From positions 53,160 through 117,159 of the forward strand of contig DLGZ01000060.1 of the NCBI GenBank assembly GCA_002482965.1: 64,000 nt of DNA, read 5' to 3'. Made by a program: the position numbers and the translations under genes. Position 1 is the first letter of the stretch; every line of letters starts with the position of its first letter. The DNA comes from Verrucomicrobiaceae bacterium UBA7681. GTDB lineage: Bacteria; Verrucomicrobiota; Verrucomicrobiia; Verrucomicrobiales; Verrucomicrobiaceae. Positions 1 to 8,274 of the stretch are shown in pieces. The notes beneath the pieces were generated by a model. The model searched no databases and had not been told where the DNA came from. It saw nothing but the letters and a program-made list of their open reading frames with translations.

Positions 1-243
1 GGACCTGATGGACTGCGCATCGTGGAGCGCTTTCTCAATGACGCGCTGCCGCATCTCAACTCAGGGGCGCTCATTGCGCTTGAAGTGGGGCATGATCAGG
101 GGGCTCCTGTTGCAACACGCTGCACTGAGCTTGGTTACCTGAATGCCAGCACGGCTGCTGATCTGGCGGGCATTCATCGGTTTGTGTTTGCGGTGGCGCC
201 AGTCAAGGCCTCGGGGTCTCCCGACCCGACTCGACAGCTATAG
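1..243 (+). CDS. prmC: PrmC C-terminus (release factor glutamine methyltransferase), 5' truncated by window edge
   Basis: The frame is open from base 1 and ends at TAG 241-243. The residues read GPDGLRIVERF, then a Leu/Ala-rich strand with LIALEVGHDQG, then DLAGIHRFVFA. This matches the C-terminal end of the methyltransferase that N5-methylates the GGQ glutamine of release factors RF1/RF2, where the family has a LxEIGxxQ strand and a final DLxGxxR motif. The catalytic NPPY motif would lie upstream of the window. The tail after FVFAVAP is about 13 residues of low-complexity sequence, and the stop codon lies inside a palindrome (236-265), so the native end may have been altered by a repeat insertion. 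The family call is fairly sure; the native C-terminus is not. Confidence 0.75.
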   Translation, partial: GPDGLRIVERFLNDALPHLNSGALIALEVGHDQGAPVATRCTELGYLNASTAADLAGIHRFVFAVAPVKASGSPDPTRQL

Positions 244-265
244 TGGACGAGTCTCCGCTATAGCT
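236..265. repeat. Palindromic repeat supplying the prmC stop codon
   Basis: The arms AGCTATAG (236-243) and CTATAGCT (258-265) are perfect reverse complements. The stem extends inward through GGA/TCC after one mismatch. The TAG of the left arm is the prmC stop codon. It looks like a small intergenic palindromic element; no T-run follows, so an intrinsic terminator is unlikely. Confidence 0.7.
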
Positions 266-390
266 TTCTTGAACCGTCTGACAGCACCTTGAGCCACGAC
301 ATGCTTCATGTCTTTGATCCTGATGGAAAGAACCTGTTTGGTTTTGCCACTTCGTCCACCCTCACAGCTCCCCCATCCCCCCACGCTTGA
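244..390 (+). pseudogene. Possible remnant of a VOC/glyoxalase-like C-terminus
   Basis: After the prmC stop the same frame stays open to a TGA at 388-390. It contains LSHDMLHVFDPDGKNLFGFA, which resembles the DPDGN...F end of vicinal-oxygen-chelate (glyoxalase/bleomycin-resistance) proteins. No start codon or N-terminal domain is present, and its end overlaps the 3' end of the convergent enolase-family gene. It may be a decayed gene fragment left beside the palindrome at 236-265. The resemblance rests on one short motif, so confidence is low. Confidence 0.2.
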
Positions 391-1807
391 TCCAGGCGTT
401 CAGGGGTTCGAACTGCGAGACATCGAGGGTGATGCCGCAGCCGAAGGGGGCGGTGTTAACGGTTTGAAGATCGAGGGTGCCGTTCTCGATGTGCAGGGTG
501 GCGAAGCCTTGGGCGTGGCGGTGGTACAATCCGGCGTGGGTGGTGAGCATCGCATCCTGCGTGGACTGTGAGTGTCTGCTGAGGCCGCGGAAGTAGTGGT
601 GGCCGTTGCGTTCGACGTGGGTGACGCCGAGCAGGGCCATGACGCTGAGGTCTTGGAGGAGGGACACGGGGCCGACGTTCGCGAGGTCTTCGCCGCTGAG
701 GATGGGGCCGCCGCGAATGACGGGGGTGCGCTTCTTGAGCAGGGCGGCGTTGGCGAGGCCTTTGACGATGCCTTTGCAGTTCTTGTGACTGGTGCCGCGA
801 TAGCCGAGATCGAGGGCACGCGGGAGATCGGCGAGGGAGCCGTCGCTTTCATCAATGATCATGCCTGGGCCTTCGGTCCAGGAGCTTAGCGTGGCGGCTA
901 CGTCTTCGTTCAAGGCTTGGGAGCGGTGCAGCGGCTGCTCGATGAGGAGCAGGTTTTGGAAGAGCGGTGCGAGTGCGGGATCGGCACTGAGCGTGGCGTA
1001 GAATTCGCGGAAGGAGGCGAGATCGTAGAACTGCTCGTTGCCATCGAGCGTGGCGTGGAAGCCGGTGGGGCAGTTCGCGGTGATGATGCGGGTGATCTCG
1101 CGCAGGCGTGGCAGGTCGGTTTCGGGTTTGCCGCAGACTTTGATCTTGAAGTAACGCAGGCCGTAGGCGCGGATGTTTTCTTCCAGCGTGTAGGGCAGTC
1201 CGTCGTCTAGGGTGCCATCGGCGGCGGAGAGCGGATCGCCGAGGCCGACGGTGTGGCGCACGTGGATGTGGGAGAGAGGTGTGGGTGCGATGACATCGGC
1301 CACGCGCATGCCTCGCAGTTCTTCGCGCACGGCTCCGAGATCGATGCCGAGAACGTCGGAGCGCAGTACGGCGTGCAGAGGCTGGCCGAGGGCTTTGCAC
1401 AGGCCATCAAGCACGGCGCGTTCGATCAGGCTCACGCCGAGATTGGCGAGGAGAGAAGGGACCTCTTTGACCTTGGCCCAGTTGGTTTGTTCGGCGTAGA
1501 GGTTCTGCCACCAGGCGAAGAAGCCGGTGGGTTTTTCTGCGGCGAGTCGGGCGATGCGCGAGGCATTTTGAATGACCGCGATCATCTCCGCGAGATCGAG
1601 CTCGAAGGGTGTGTCCGGATTCTTCGTGAACCACTTCGGCGGCAGGCCTTCGCTGGCGAGTCCGCATACGGCTTTTCCATTCACGACCAGATTCGCCGTG
1701 ACGAAGAGGTGCGGCAGCGCGTTCATGCTGGCGATGCCGTACTTGAACGGGAATCGCGTGTGCATGGGCAGCACGTGGAAGTGGAAGGACTCGAGGGTGA
1801 AGGTCAT
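362..1807 (-). CDS. Enolase-superfamily (mandelate racemase/muconate lactonizing-like) enzyme
   Basis: A 481-residue protein beginning MTFTLESF. I chose this ATG because the open frame upstream is low-complexity repeat sequence. It has the order of active-site elements of the enolase superfamily: FKIKVCGK (Lys221/Lys223, the KxK pair), LDGNEQF (Asp255, metal), LLIEQPL (Glu290, metal), IIDESDG (Asp319/Glu320) and GTSHKNCKG (Lys342, second general base). Members abstract a proton alpha to a carboxylate using Mg2+. The N-terminal part fits the capping domain. At 481 residues it is longer than the usual 360-400, with extra sequence before and after the barrel, so the substrate cannot be assigned. 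It stands alone, convergent with prmC. Confidence 0.75.
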   Translation of the reverse strand: MTFTLESFHFHVLPMHTRFPFKYGIASMNALPHLFVTANLVVNGKAVCGLASEGLPPKWFTKNPDTPFELDLAEMIAVIQNASRIARLAAEKPTGFFAWWQNLYAEQTNWAKVKEVPSLLANLGVSLIERAVLDGLCKALGQPLHAVLRSDVLGIDLGAVREELRGMRVADVIAPTPLSHIHVRHTVGLGDPLSAADGTLDDGLPYTLEENIRAYGLRYFKIKVCGKPETDLPRLREITRIITANCPTGFHATLDGNEQFYDLASFREFYATLSADPALAPLFQNLLLIEQPLHRSQALNEDVAATLSSWTEGPGMIIDESDGSLADLPRALDLGYRGTSHKNCKGIVKGLANAALLKKRTPVIRGGPILSGEDLANVGPVSLLQDLSVMALLGVTHVERNGHHYFRGLSRHSQSTQDAMLTTHAGLYHRHAQGFATLHIENGTLDLQTVNTAPFGCGITLDVSQFEPLNAWIKRGGMGEL

Positions 1808-2195
1808 GGGGGGAAGAGAGCGGGGGGCGGTCAAAGGGTCAAGAGGCCAAGGCGTTTCGCCGAAGTGAAATCGTCCTCGTTCTCGTTCTCGTTCTCCTAC
1901 TCGTCCTAGATCATGGCGCGTCGATTCAAGTTTGGCTTCGCTTGTCTCGTAAACTCGGCTCAAATTGCTTTGCAACGGTGTGGTGACGTCTAGCGGAGAT
2001 TCCAGAGCCGCCTTCCTTCTTCGCCAAGGCTTCGAAGGACGAGAAAGGCGGGACTACAGAACAGCGCTGAGTTGTGCGCATCTTTCGATGATGCGGAGCT
2101 GAAGAATCGAGGACGAGTAGGAGAACGAGAACGAGGACGATTCCGCTACTGCGGAATGCCTTGACCACCTTGACCTGCTGACCTCTCGGCTCCGC
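1808..2195. other. Intergenic spacer between smc and the enolase-family gene
   Basis: This 388-bp stretch holds no convincing gene. It is dominated by a long TC/GA-rich inverted repeat (arms 1870-1907 and 2110-2141), and the short open frames in it are low-complexity by-products of that repeat. Confidence 0.6.
1870..2141. repeat. Inverted repeat of CTCGTT/CTCGTCCT-rich sequence
   Basis: The left arm 1870-1907 and right arm 2110-2141 are reverse complements over 32 bases. The left arm carries one additional GTTCTC hexamer, as expected from slippage. About 200 bp lie between them. Related GTCCTCG/CTCGTC-rich stretches occur at 12571-12616, 12908-12916 and 15930-15950, so this is a dispersed family. 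Confidence 0.75.
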
Positions 2196-5100
2196 CTACA
2201 CCAACACCGCTGGCGACTGTTCCTCAAGATCTTCGATGGCGGTCAGGCGGGCCTGTTCCTCATCGAGGTCTTCGTGAACCAGCACGGTGTCGGATGGCTC
2301 GTCGTCGTCGGCAGAGGCTTCGGCATCGGATTCGTCTTCACCCTCGGCCTTCTTCCTGCGCTTGGGCTGGTTCGGGGCTTCAAGGGCGAGTTCCTGGACG
2401 GTCTTGTCCATGGTGCGGGTGTCTTCGGTGGTCATGCGCACGCCGACGGGCTTGCTGACGCCGAACTCCTGCATGGTCACACCGTAGATCACATCCGCGC
2501 GGCTCATGGTGCGCTTGTTGTGTGTGACGATGATGAACTGGGAGTTGTCGATGAAGGCGTCCAGCATCTTGAGGAAGCGACCGATGTTGGTTTCATCCAG
2601 CGGGGCATCAAGCTCATCCAGCACGCAGAAGGGGCTGGGCTTGACCTGGTAGATGGAGAAGAGCAGCGCCACGGCGGTCATGCTGCGCTCTCCACCGGAA
2701 AGGAGGCTGATGGTCTGCAGCTTTTTGCCCGGGGGCTTGGCGATGATTTCGATGCCGGTTTCGAGAGGATCGTTTTCATCCACCAGCATGAGGTCGGCCT
2801 TGGCGGCAGGGCCGAAGAGTTCGCGGAAGTTGTTGTTAAAGTAGCCGCGCACCGCTGTGAACGTTTCCACAAACATGGTCTTCGTGGTCTCGTTGATCTT
2901 GGCGATGACCTGCAGCAGCTCGTCCTTGGATTTGACGAGGTCGTTGTGCTGCGTTTCGAGGAAGTTGTGGCGCTCTTCGAGTTCTTCGAACTCCTGGATG
3001 GCGTCGAGATTCACGGGGCCGATGCCTTCAAGCTTCTGCCGCAGTTCATAGACGACTTCCATGACGAAGGCCCAGTCGGGCTGCGCTTCTTCGCCGGGAA
3101 TGACGACGTCGTCGATGTCCACTTCGTCGTCGCGATTGGAGACCGCACGAATCACGGGAGCCTCGTTTTCTTCGGCTGCTGGCTCGGGCTCTTCGGCGTC
3201 TTCGTTGGAGGCTTCAACACCTTCGGCAGATGAGCTGGACTCGGCTGCATTGGATGCGCCCTTTTTGCCACGGGTGCGGTTCTTCTTCTGCTCTTCGATG
3301 GTGACCATCAAAACGTGGTAGTCAGGCTCAAAGGCTTCGATGTGGAAGCTGTAACGCTCCTGCACCTGATTGATCAGATTTTCGAGGCGCAGATCCACAC
3401 GGGTGAGCGCGACCTCGGCGCGATTGCGGGATTCGTTGATGCCGTTGAAGCTCTGGCGAAGCTGCGTGAGCTGGGCTTCGAGCTGGCTGACCTGCTCAAA
3501 CAATCCGGCGCGTTCTTCGGTCTTGGATTGCAGGTGTTCTTCGATGGCGCCGATGGTGTCGCGCTGGGAGGCGATCTGCTCTTCGAAGCGGGCGTTTTCC
3601 GCCTCGCTCTGCTGGATGCGCATGCGCCAGGTGTTCATCTCTTCAGAGAAGCGATTGATGCCGGCCTGAAGCTCCTGCAAGCGCACGCCGAGGGGGGCTT
3701 TCTGGCGCTCGATGGAATGGAGGGCGCTCTGCTCAAGGGCCAGCGCGGTGCGCAGTTCATTGAGGCGTTCGCTGGATTCGAGTTCACGACGGAGGAAGGA
3801 CTCCATCTCGAGTTCGAGTTCGTTTTCGAGGGCGCGTGAGGTCTCCAGTTGTTCCTTGGCGATGGCTGCTGCTTCCAGAAGCTGCTGGATCTGGCTTTCA
3901 GAGCCGCCGATGCGGTCGAGGATCTGGTTCTGGTCCCACTCCACGCTTTCGAGCTTGGCGGTGGCCTGCTGCAGCGCGCGCTGGACGACGCTGATCTTGC
4001 CTTGGAACTGCGAGAAGCCTTCGCGGGCACGCTGGGATTGCTCGCGCAGGGACACTTCCTCGCGCTGCATTTCTTCAAGCTGCGCGCTGACGTTGTTCAC
4101 TGCGTCTTCCTTCTCCATGTACTGGTATTCCAGTGCTTCGACTTCGGTGCGGAGCTGGCGCACTTCGGCCTCACGGCGCAGCGTGGAGGAGCCTTCTTCC
4201 TTTGAGGCACCACCGGTGATGATGCCGTCATGCGTGATGAATTCACCGCGCATCGTGGCGATGGCGAGGTGTGGCATCTCGCGCTTCATGCGCAGCGCGG
4301 TGTGCAGATCGTCAACGATGAGGACGTTGTGCAGGAGGTGATCAATGAGGCTCTGCACGCCGGTCTTCACGCGCACCTTGTCGGTGGCCCAGGCGAGAGC
4401 GCCAGCGGGCAGAAGTTCGCGATCCGAAGCTCTGCGGAGATTGCAGAAATCATGCGGCACGAGGGCTGCGCGGCCCAGCTTGTGGTCCGTGAGGCGGTCG
4501 ATGATCTGCGCGGCGAGTTCGCTCTCCGTGAGGAGGACGGCCTGCAGATGATCTTTGAGCGCGGCTTCGATGGCGGTGATATAGTCGGGCTCCACTTCGA
4601 TGCTGGAGGCCAGCAGGCCGCGCACACCGACGGAATAGACTTCTGGATTGTCGAGGCCGCTGATGACCTTCTGCGTGCCGGAGGAGAGGCCTTCGCCTTT
4701 CTGAAGAAGCTGCTCGATGATTTCGAGGCGTGACTTGCGCTGCGTCAGATTGCGCTGGAGGTCGTTGAGCTCGTTGTTCATCGCATCGCGCTGGCGGCGG
4801 CGTTCGATCATTTCGCGGGCGCAGTCCTTGGCCTTTTCGTCGAGCTGGTTGCGCGTCTCTTCGAGTTCCTGAATGTTGCGCTGCAGTTCGTCGAATTCGA
4901 TCTGGCTTGTCTCACGCGCCTGCTGCGAGGTGTGGCGGTCATGCGCGAGGGATTCGTGGCGCTGGCGGTCGCCGGAGATCTGATTGCTCAGGGACTGCGA
5001 GCGGGCTTCGCTGGAGGCAATCTGGCCTTCAAACTGGCGGATGGATTCGCGGATGGCGCGGCGGTCGCTTTCCAGGCGGTTGCGCTCCGGGATGATGTTC

Positions 5101-6203
5101 TGGTGCTGGCCGGCGTGCTCGTTCACGGCAAGCTGGCGCGTCTGGATGTTGTCGGTGATGGCAAGCAGTTGCTCATCCGCATTCGCGAGATCACGGCGGG
5201 CCTGATCCAGCAGCTCTTCGTTGTTGGCGATCTGCTCTTCGTTCTGGCGGATGCGGCCTTCGAGTTCCTCACTGCGTTCACGGTTGAAGCCCAGGCGGCC
5301 TTCAGCGCTCTGCATCTGCGAGCGGAGTTCCTGTGCCTGCTGGCGTGCCTGGCCGATCTGGGACTCCAGTGCGTGGTAGGCCTCGCGGGTCTGCGCGGCT
5401 TCGGCTTCGGCGATTTGCAGCTTGGACTGAAGCTGCTCGATCTGCTGCGCCATCATGCGCACCTGATTTTCGGACTCGGATTTTTCACCGGCGAATTCGC
5501 TGTACTGCTTGTGCGCGAGGTGGGTGTCCAGCAGGCGGGTATCTTCCAGCAGCGTCTGGTAGCGGCGTGCCTTGGCGGCCTGACGCTGCAGCGTGCCCAT
5601 CTGGCGCTTCACTTCGGCGACGATGTCGGCGACGCGCAGCAGATTGGCCTCGGTGTAGTCGAGCTTGCGCAGGGCTTCCCGCTTCTGCGATTTGAACTTG
5701 GTGATGCCGGCGGCTTCTTCGAAAACGGTACGGCGGTCTTCCGGCTTGGAACTCAGAAGCATGTCGATCTGGCCCTGCGCCATGATGGAGTAGGCCGCAC
5801 GGCCGATACCGGTGCCCGCGATGAGATCGTGAATGTCTTTGAGACGGCAGACGGTGTTGTTGAGGCGGTATTCGCTGCGGCCGTCGCGGAACACGCGGCG
5901 GGTCAGCGCGACTTCGTTGAAGTCCACGCTCAGCGTCTGCTCGCAGTCCGCCATGGTCAGCGTGACTTCCGCCATGCCCACGGGCTTGCGTTTGTCGGTG
6001 CCGTTGAAAATGACGTCGGCCATTTCATCGCCACGCAGGGCTTTCGCAGACGTTTCTCCGAGCACCCAGCGGATGGCATCGACCACGTTGGATTTGCCGC
6101 AGCCGTTCGGACCCACGATGCCTGTCACGCCTTTGTGAAACTCGAAGTGAGTTTTGTCAGCGAAGGACTTGAAGCCGTGGAGGGTGAGGCTTTTGAGATA
6201 CAT
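2196..6203 (-). CDS. smc: Chromosome segregation protein SMC
   Basis: A 1,335-residue SMC ATPase that compacts and segregates the chromosome with ScpA/ScpB. It starts MYLKSLTLHGFKSF, the family N-terminus; the open frame extends 45 residues further without SMC-like sequence. The Walker A is GPNGCGKSN (31-39). Long coiled coils flank a hinge near residues 500-650. The C-terminal head has the signature LLSGGERS (about 1163) and Walker B FCVLDELDAPLD (about 1195). It is longer than the usual 1,150-1,200 because of a Ser/Glu/Ala-rich acidic insertion at about 970-1020, near the C-terminal head, and an acidic tail after the ATPase domain. It appears monocistronic; scpA and scpB are not in view. 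Confidence 0.95.
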   Translation of the reverse strand: MYLKSLTLHGFKSFADKTHFEFHKGVTGIVGPNGCGKSNVVDAIRWVLGETSAKALRGDEMADVIFNGTDKRKPVGMAEVTLTMADCEQTLSVDFNEVALTRRVFRDGRSEYRLNNTVCRLKDIHDLIAGTGIGRAAYSIMAQGQIDMLLSSKPEDRRTVFEEAAGITKFKSQKREALRKLDYTEANLLRVADIVAEVKRQMGTLQRQAAKARRYQTLLEDTRLLDTHLAHKQYSEFAGEKSESENQVRMMAQQIEQLQSKLQIAEAEAAQTREAYHALESQIGQARQQAQELRSQMQSAEGRLGFNRERSEELEGRIRQNEEQIANNEELLDQARRDLANADEQLLAITDNIQTRQLAVNEHAGQHQNIIPERNRLESDRRAIRESIRQFEGQIASSEARSQSLSNQISGDRQRHESLAHDRHTSQQARETSQIEFDELQRNIQELEETRNQLDEKAKDCAREMIERRRQRDAMNNELNDLQRNLTQRKSRLEIIEQLLQKGEGLSSGTQKVISGLDNPEVYSVGVRGLLASSIEVEPDYITAIEAALKDHLQAVLLTESELAAQIIDRLTDHKLGRAALVPHDFCNLRRASDRELLPAGALAWATDKVRVKTGVQSLIDHLLHNVLIVDDLHTALRMKREMPHLAIATMRGEFITHDGIITGGASKEEGSSTLRREAEVRQLRTEVEALEYQYMEKEDAVNNVSAQLEEMQREEVSLREQSQRAREGFSQFQGKISVVQRALQQATAKLESVEWDQNQILDRIGGSESQIQQLLEAAAIAKEQLETSRALENELELEMESFLRRELESSERLNELRTALALEQSALHSIERQKAPLGVRLQELQAGINRFSEEMNTWRMRIQQSEAENARFEEQIASQRDTIGAIEEHLQSKTEERAGLFEQVSQLEAQLTQLRQSFNGINESRNRAEVALTRVDLRLENLINQVQERYSFHIEAFEPDYHVLMVTIEEQKKNRTRGKKGASNAAESSSSAEGVEASNEDAEEPEPAAEENEAPVIRAVSNRDDEVDIDDVVIPGEEAQPDWAFVMEVVYELRQKLEGIGPVNLDAIQEFEELEERHNFLETQHNDLVKSKDELLQVIAKINETTKTMFVETFTAVRGYFNNNFRELFGPAAKADLMLVDENDPLETGIEIIAKPPGKKLQTISLLSGGERSMTAVALLFSIYQVKPSPFCVLDELDAPLDETNIGRFLKMLDAFIDNSQFIIVTHNKRTMSRADVIYGVTMQEFGVSKPVGVRMTTEDTRTMDKTVQELALEAPNQPKRRKKAEGEDESDAEASADDDEPSDTVLVHEDLDEEQARLTAIEDLEEQSPAVLV

Positions 6204-6429
6204 GACGGTGAGGAGGCGGAGAGGGGAATGGACAGGTGAAGAAATCCGTGGGACGAATGATTTCGCGATGAGTGCTGAGGCGGACTGAACCATTCCACGC
6301 CACATGCCCGCAAGCGTGAACCGAAAAATCCACGCCATCTTGTGGATTGTTAAGCAATCTTAAACAAGATGTGGGATTTTCGAGGGCGATTTTCCTGTGA
6401 ATAATCGCGGCGGCTGTGAACAAGTTTTT

Positions 6430-6954
6430 TTATGAGTCAGCGTCCTGCGAGATCGGGGTGCGACGCGGGAGTCTCCACTTGGGCCGAACAAAATGACAGG
6501 TGTAGCCTGTCGGATATCGCTGGAGGTAGTCCTGATGCTCGACCTCGGCCTCCCAGAACTCGCCTGCCGGAACAAGCTCTGTCACAGCCTTCCCGGGCCA
6601 CAGGCCTGAAGCATCGACGTCGGCAATGGTATCTTCGGAAATCCTCCGCTGTTCATCGCTGGTGTAGAAGATGGCGGAGCGATAGCTGGTTCCGATGTCG
6701 TTGCCCTGTCGATTTCGCGTGCTGGGGTCGTGAATTTGAAAGAAGAACTCAAGAAGCTGACGATAGCTGATACGGGCGGGATCAAAGGTGATCTCGACTG
6801 CTTCGGCATGCTCGTCATGGTTGCGATAGGTCGCATGAGAGTTTTTCCCGCCGGTGTAACCGACACGCGTTGACAAGACGCCGTCGAGGCTGCGGATGAG
6901 CTCCTGCATGCCCCAGAAACATCCTCCGGCAAATAGGGCGCGTTCCTCACTCAT
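6430..6954 (-). CDS. msrA: Peptide-methionine (S)-S-oxide reductase MsrA
   Basis: A 174-residue MsrA that reduces the S epimer of methionine sulfoxide in proteins. The catalytic motif GCFWG is at 11-15 (Cys12), and the family signatures RVGYTGG, HAEAVEITFDP, IHDPSTRNRQGNDIGTSYRS and EHQDYLQRYP are all present. Its ATG overlaps the end of msrB by 8 bases and is preceded by a clear GGAGGTG Shine-Dalgarno sequence inside msrB, so the two are translationally coupled. There is no signal peptide, so it is cytoplasmic. It is the last gene of a three-gene msr operon. Confidence 0.95.
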   Translation of the reverse strand: MSEERALFAGGCFWGMQELIRSLDGVLSTRVGYTGGKNSHATYRNHDEHAEAVEITFDPARISYRQLLEFFFQIHDPSTRNRQGNDIGTSYRSAIFYTSDEQRRISEDTIADVDASGLWPGKAVTELVPAGEFWEAEVEHQDYLQRYPTGYTCHFVRPKWRLPRRTPISQDADS

Positions 6955-7399
6955 GGGGCACCTCCACTTGGTTCAGATAAGCTCCATACCCTTCTTCCTC
7001 CATATCATCGAGATGGATGAACCTCAGCGAGGCTGAATTAATGCAGTAGCGCAAACCTCCTCTGTCGCTCGGGCCATCGGGAAAGACGTGGCCGAGGTGG
7101 CTGTCGCCGTGTTCTGAACGGACCTCGGTGCGAGTCATCCGGAGTGAGTCATCCCGGAGCTCGTTGATGTTGTCGGGTTCGATGGGCTTGGTGAAGCTGG
7201 GCCAGCCACATCCCGATTCGAACTTATCGCACGAAGCGAACAGCGGCTCGCCGGACACAATATCAACGTAGATGCCCGGTTCCTCGTTATCCACATATTC
7301 TCCGCTGCCAGGAGCCTCCGTGCCGTTTTCCTGCGTCACATGATACTGCTCCGGCGTGAGATTTGACACGGCTTGCGGGTCTTTGATATACTTTTTCAT
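6947..7399 (-). CDS. msrB: Peptide-methionine (R)-S-oxide reductase MsrB
   Basis: A 150-residue MsrB that reduces the R epimer of protein methionine sulfoxide. The SelR-domain hallmarks are present: LTPEQYHVTQENGTE, GCGWPSF (Cys64), SHLGHVFPDGP and RYCINSASL with the catalytic Cys119. The CxxC pairs of zinc-binding MsrBs are absent, so it looks like the zinc-free type; Cys57 or Cys64 could act as the recycling cysteine. It lies between the two msrA-type genes, 48 bp after the upstream one and overlapping the downstream one by 8 bp. Together they would repair both epimers. Confidence 0.95.
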   Translation of the reverse strand: MKKYIKDPQAVSNLTPEQYHVTQENGTEAPGSGEYVDNEEPGIYVDIVSGEPLFASCDKFESGCGWPSFTKPIEPDNINELRDDSLRMTRTEVRSEHGDSHLGHVFPDGPSDRGGLRYCINSASLRFIHLDDMEEEGYGAYLNQVEVPHE

Positions 7400-7447
7400 G
7401 GTCTCTTTATTTATCCTGGTGGGTTGATGGGTGGTAGCTTCGAAACC

Positions 7448-7960
7448 TCAGGCGGCGTTAGCAGGTACAGCGGGGGCCGTGAGATCGATGAAATGGAATG
7501 GAAATGTTTCGCGCAGGCGGGCGAGCTTGGGGGCGATGTTATTGGAGCAAAACGGAGCATCGGGACGGGTCTGGTAGTAGTTTCGCTGGCTCTCGCGATT
7601 TTCCTCGAAAGTGACGAAGGGAAGGACTCTGGTAACATACGGCTCTTTCTCTTCTTGCTGGAGCCGGGCGATGCTTTCGCGGGCTTGCTGTGCCTGGGGG
7701 TCGGAGAAAACGTAGATGGCGGAGCGGTATTTGGTGCGAAAGCTGTGGTCGGATGTGCTGGCGTGAGTGGCAAGGTGGATGGCGATGAGCAGGTGCTGGG
7801 GAGCGACCGCCGGATCAAATCGAACGAGAACGGCTTCTGAAAGCGCGCTGTCGCCACTAGTGGAGGAGATCCAGCCCTGACGCACGGCTTGCACCCCGCG
7901 CACGGATTGGAAAATGGCTTCCGTGCACCAATGGCAGGAGCCGCCAAGGCCGATTTCCAT
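7448..7960 (-). CDS. Divergent MsrA-family protein
   Basis: A 170-residue protein starting MEIGLGGSCHWC. This ATG was preferred over one 9 bases upstream because GGGGGAG lies 9 bases before it. It resembles MsrA over its length, but the canonical GCFWG is replaced by GSCHWC and the GHAEVV segment by SEAVLVRFDP, while RTKYRSAIY, typical of MsrA, is kept. The active-site cysteine is present with a second Cys three residues later, a CxxC-like pair that could change recycling. It is first in the msr operon. It may be a specialised methionine sulfoxide reductase; the exact substrate is not known from sequence. Confidence 0.8.
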   Translation of the reverse strand: MEIGLGGSCHWCTEAIFQSVRGVQAVRQGWISSTSGDSALSEAVLVRFDPAVAPQHLLIAIHLATHASTSDHSFRTKYRSAIYVFSDPQAQQARESIARLQQEEKEPYVTRVLPFVTFEENRESQRNYYQTRPDAPFCSNNIAPKLARLRETFPFHFIDLTAPAVPANAA

Positions 7961-8274
7961 CGTGTTCATCTCCCCCGGCGGAGGCATTGCTGCAGCCGAG
8001 CTTGGTAAGGCAGGAGGACAAGGTGAACCCGCGGGCATCATGGGACGCTGGAATAAAAGATGGCCGGTTTGGAGGTGGCACACAATGCTTGAGGCCATGG
8101 TTAATTCATATCGCAGTTTACTACGCGGGGTCTCAGCAAATAGGACGCATTTTTGGCAGGATGAGAGCCTGCGTTGAAGTGAAAGAAAGAGCCATGTTCA
8201 TCAAGCTGACCCGGAGTCTGGAAATCGCCCTGCGTGACAGGGCTTCTTCATTCCTTGGCAAGTCGTACAGGCGT
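7961..8274. other. Intergenic region upstream of the msr operon
   Basis: A 314-bp spacer with no supported gene. It must contain the promoter of the msr operon (reading leftward) and the 3' end of the VWA gene transcript. A short hairpin GCCCTG-5 nt-CAGGGC at 8227-8243 has a T-rich flank (TTCTTCATT) only on the + strand, so it is a poor terminator for the leftward VWA gene. Confidence 0.4.

Noticed and set aside
4932..6239. A 435-codon frame opposite smc
   Set aside because: It is antisense to the SMC coiled coil and head; no motif supports it.
8227..8243. Intrinsic terminator for the VWA gene
   Set aside because: The hairpin's T-rich side is on the + strand only, opposite to the leftward transcript.
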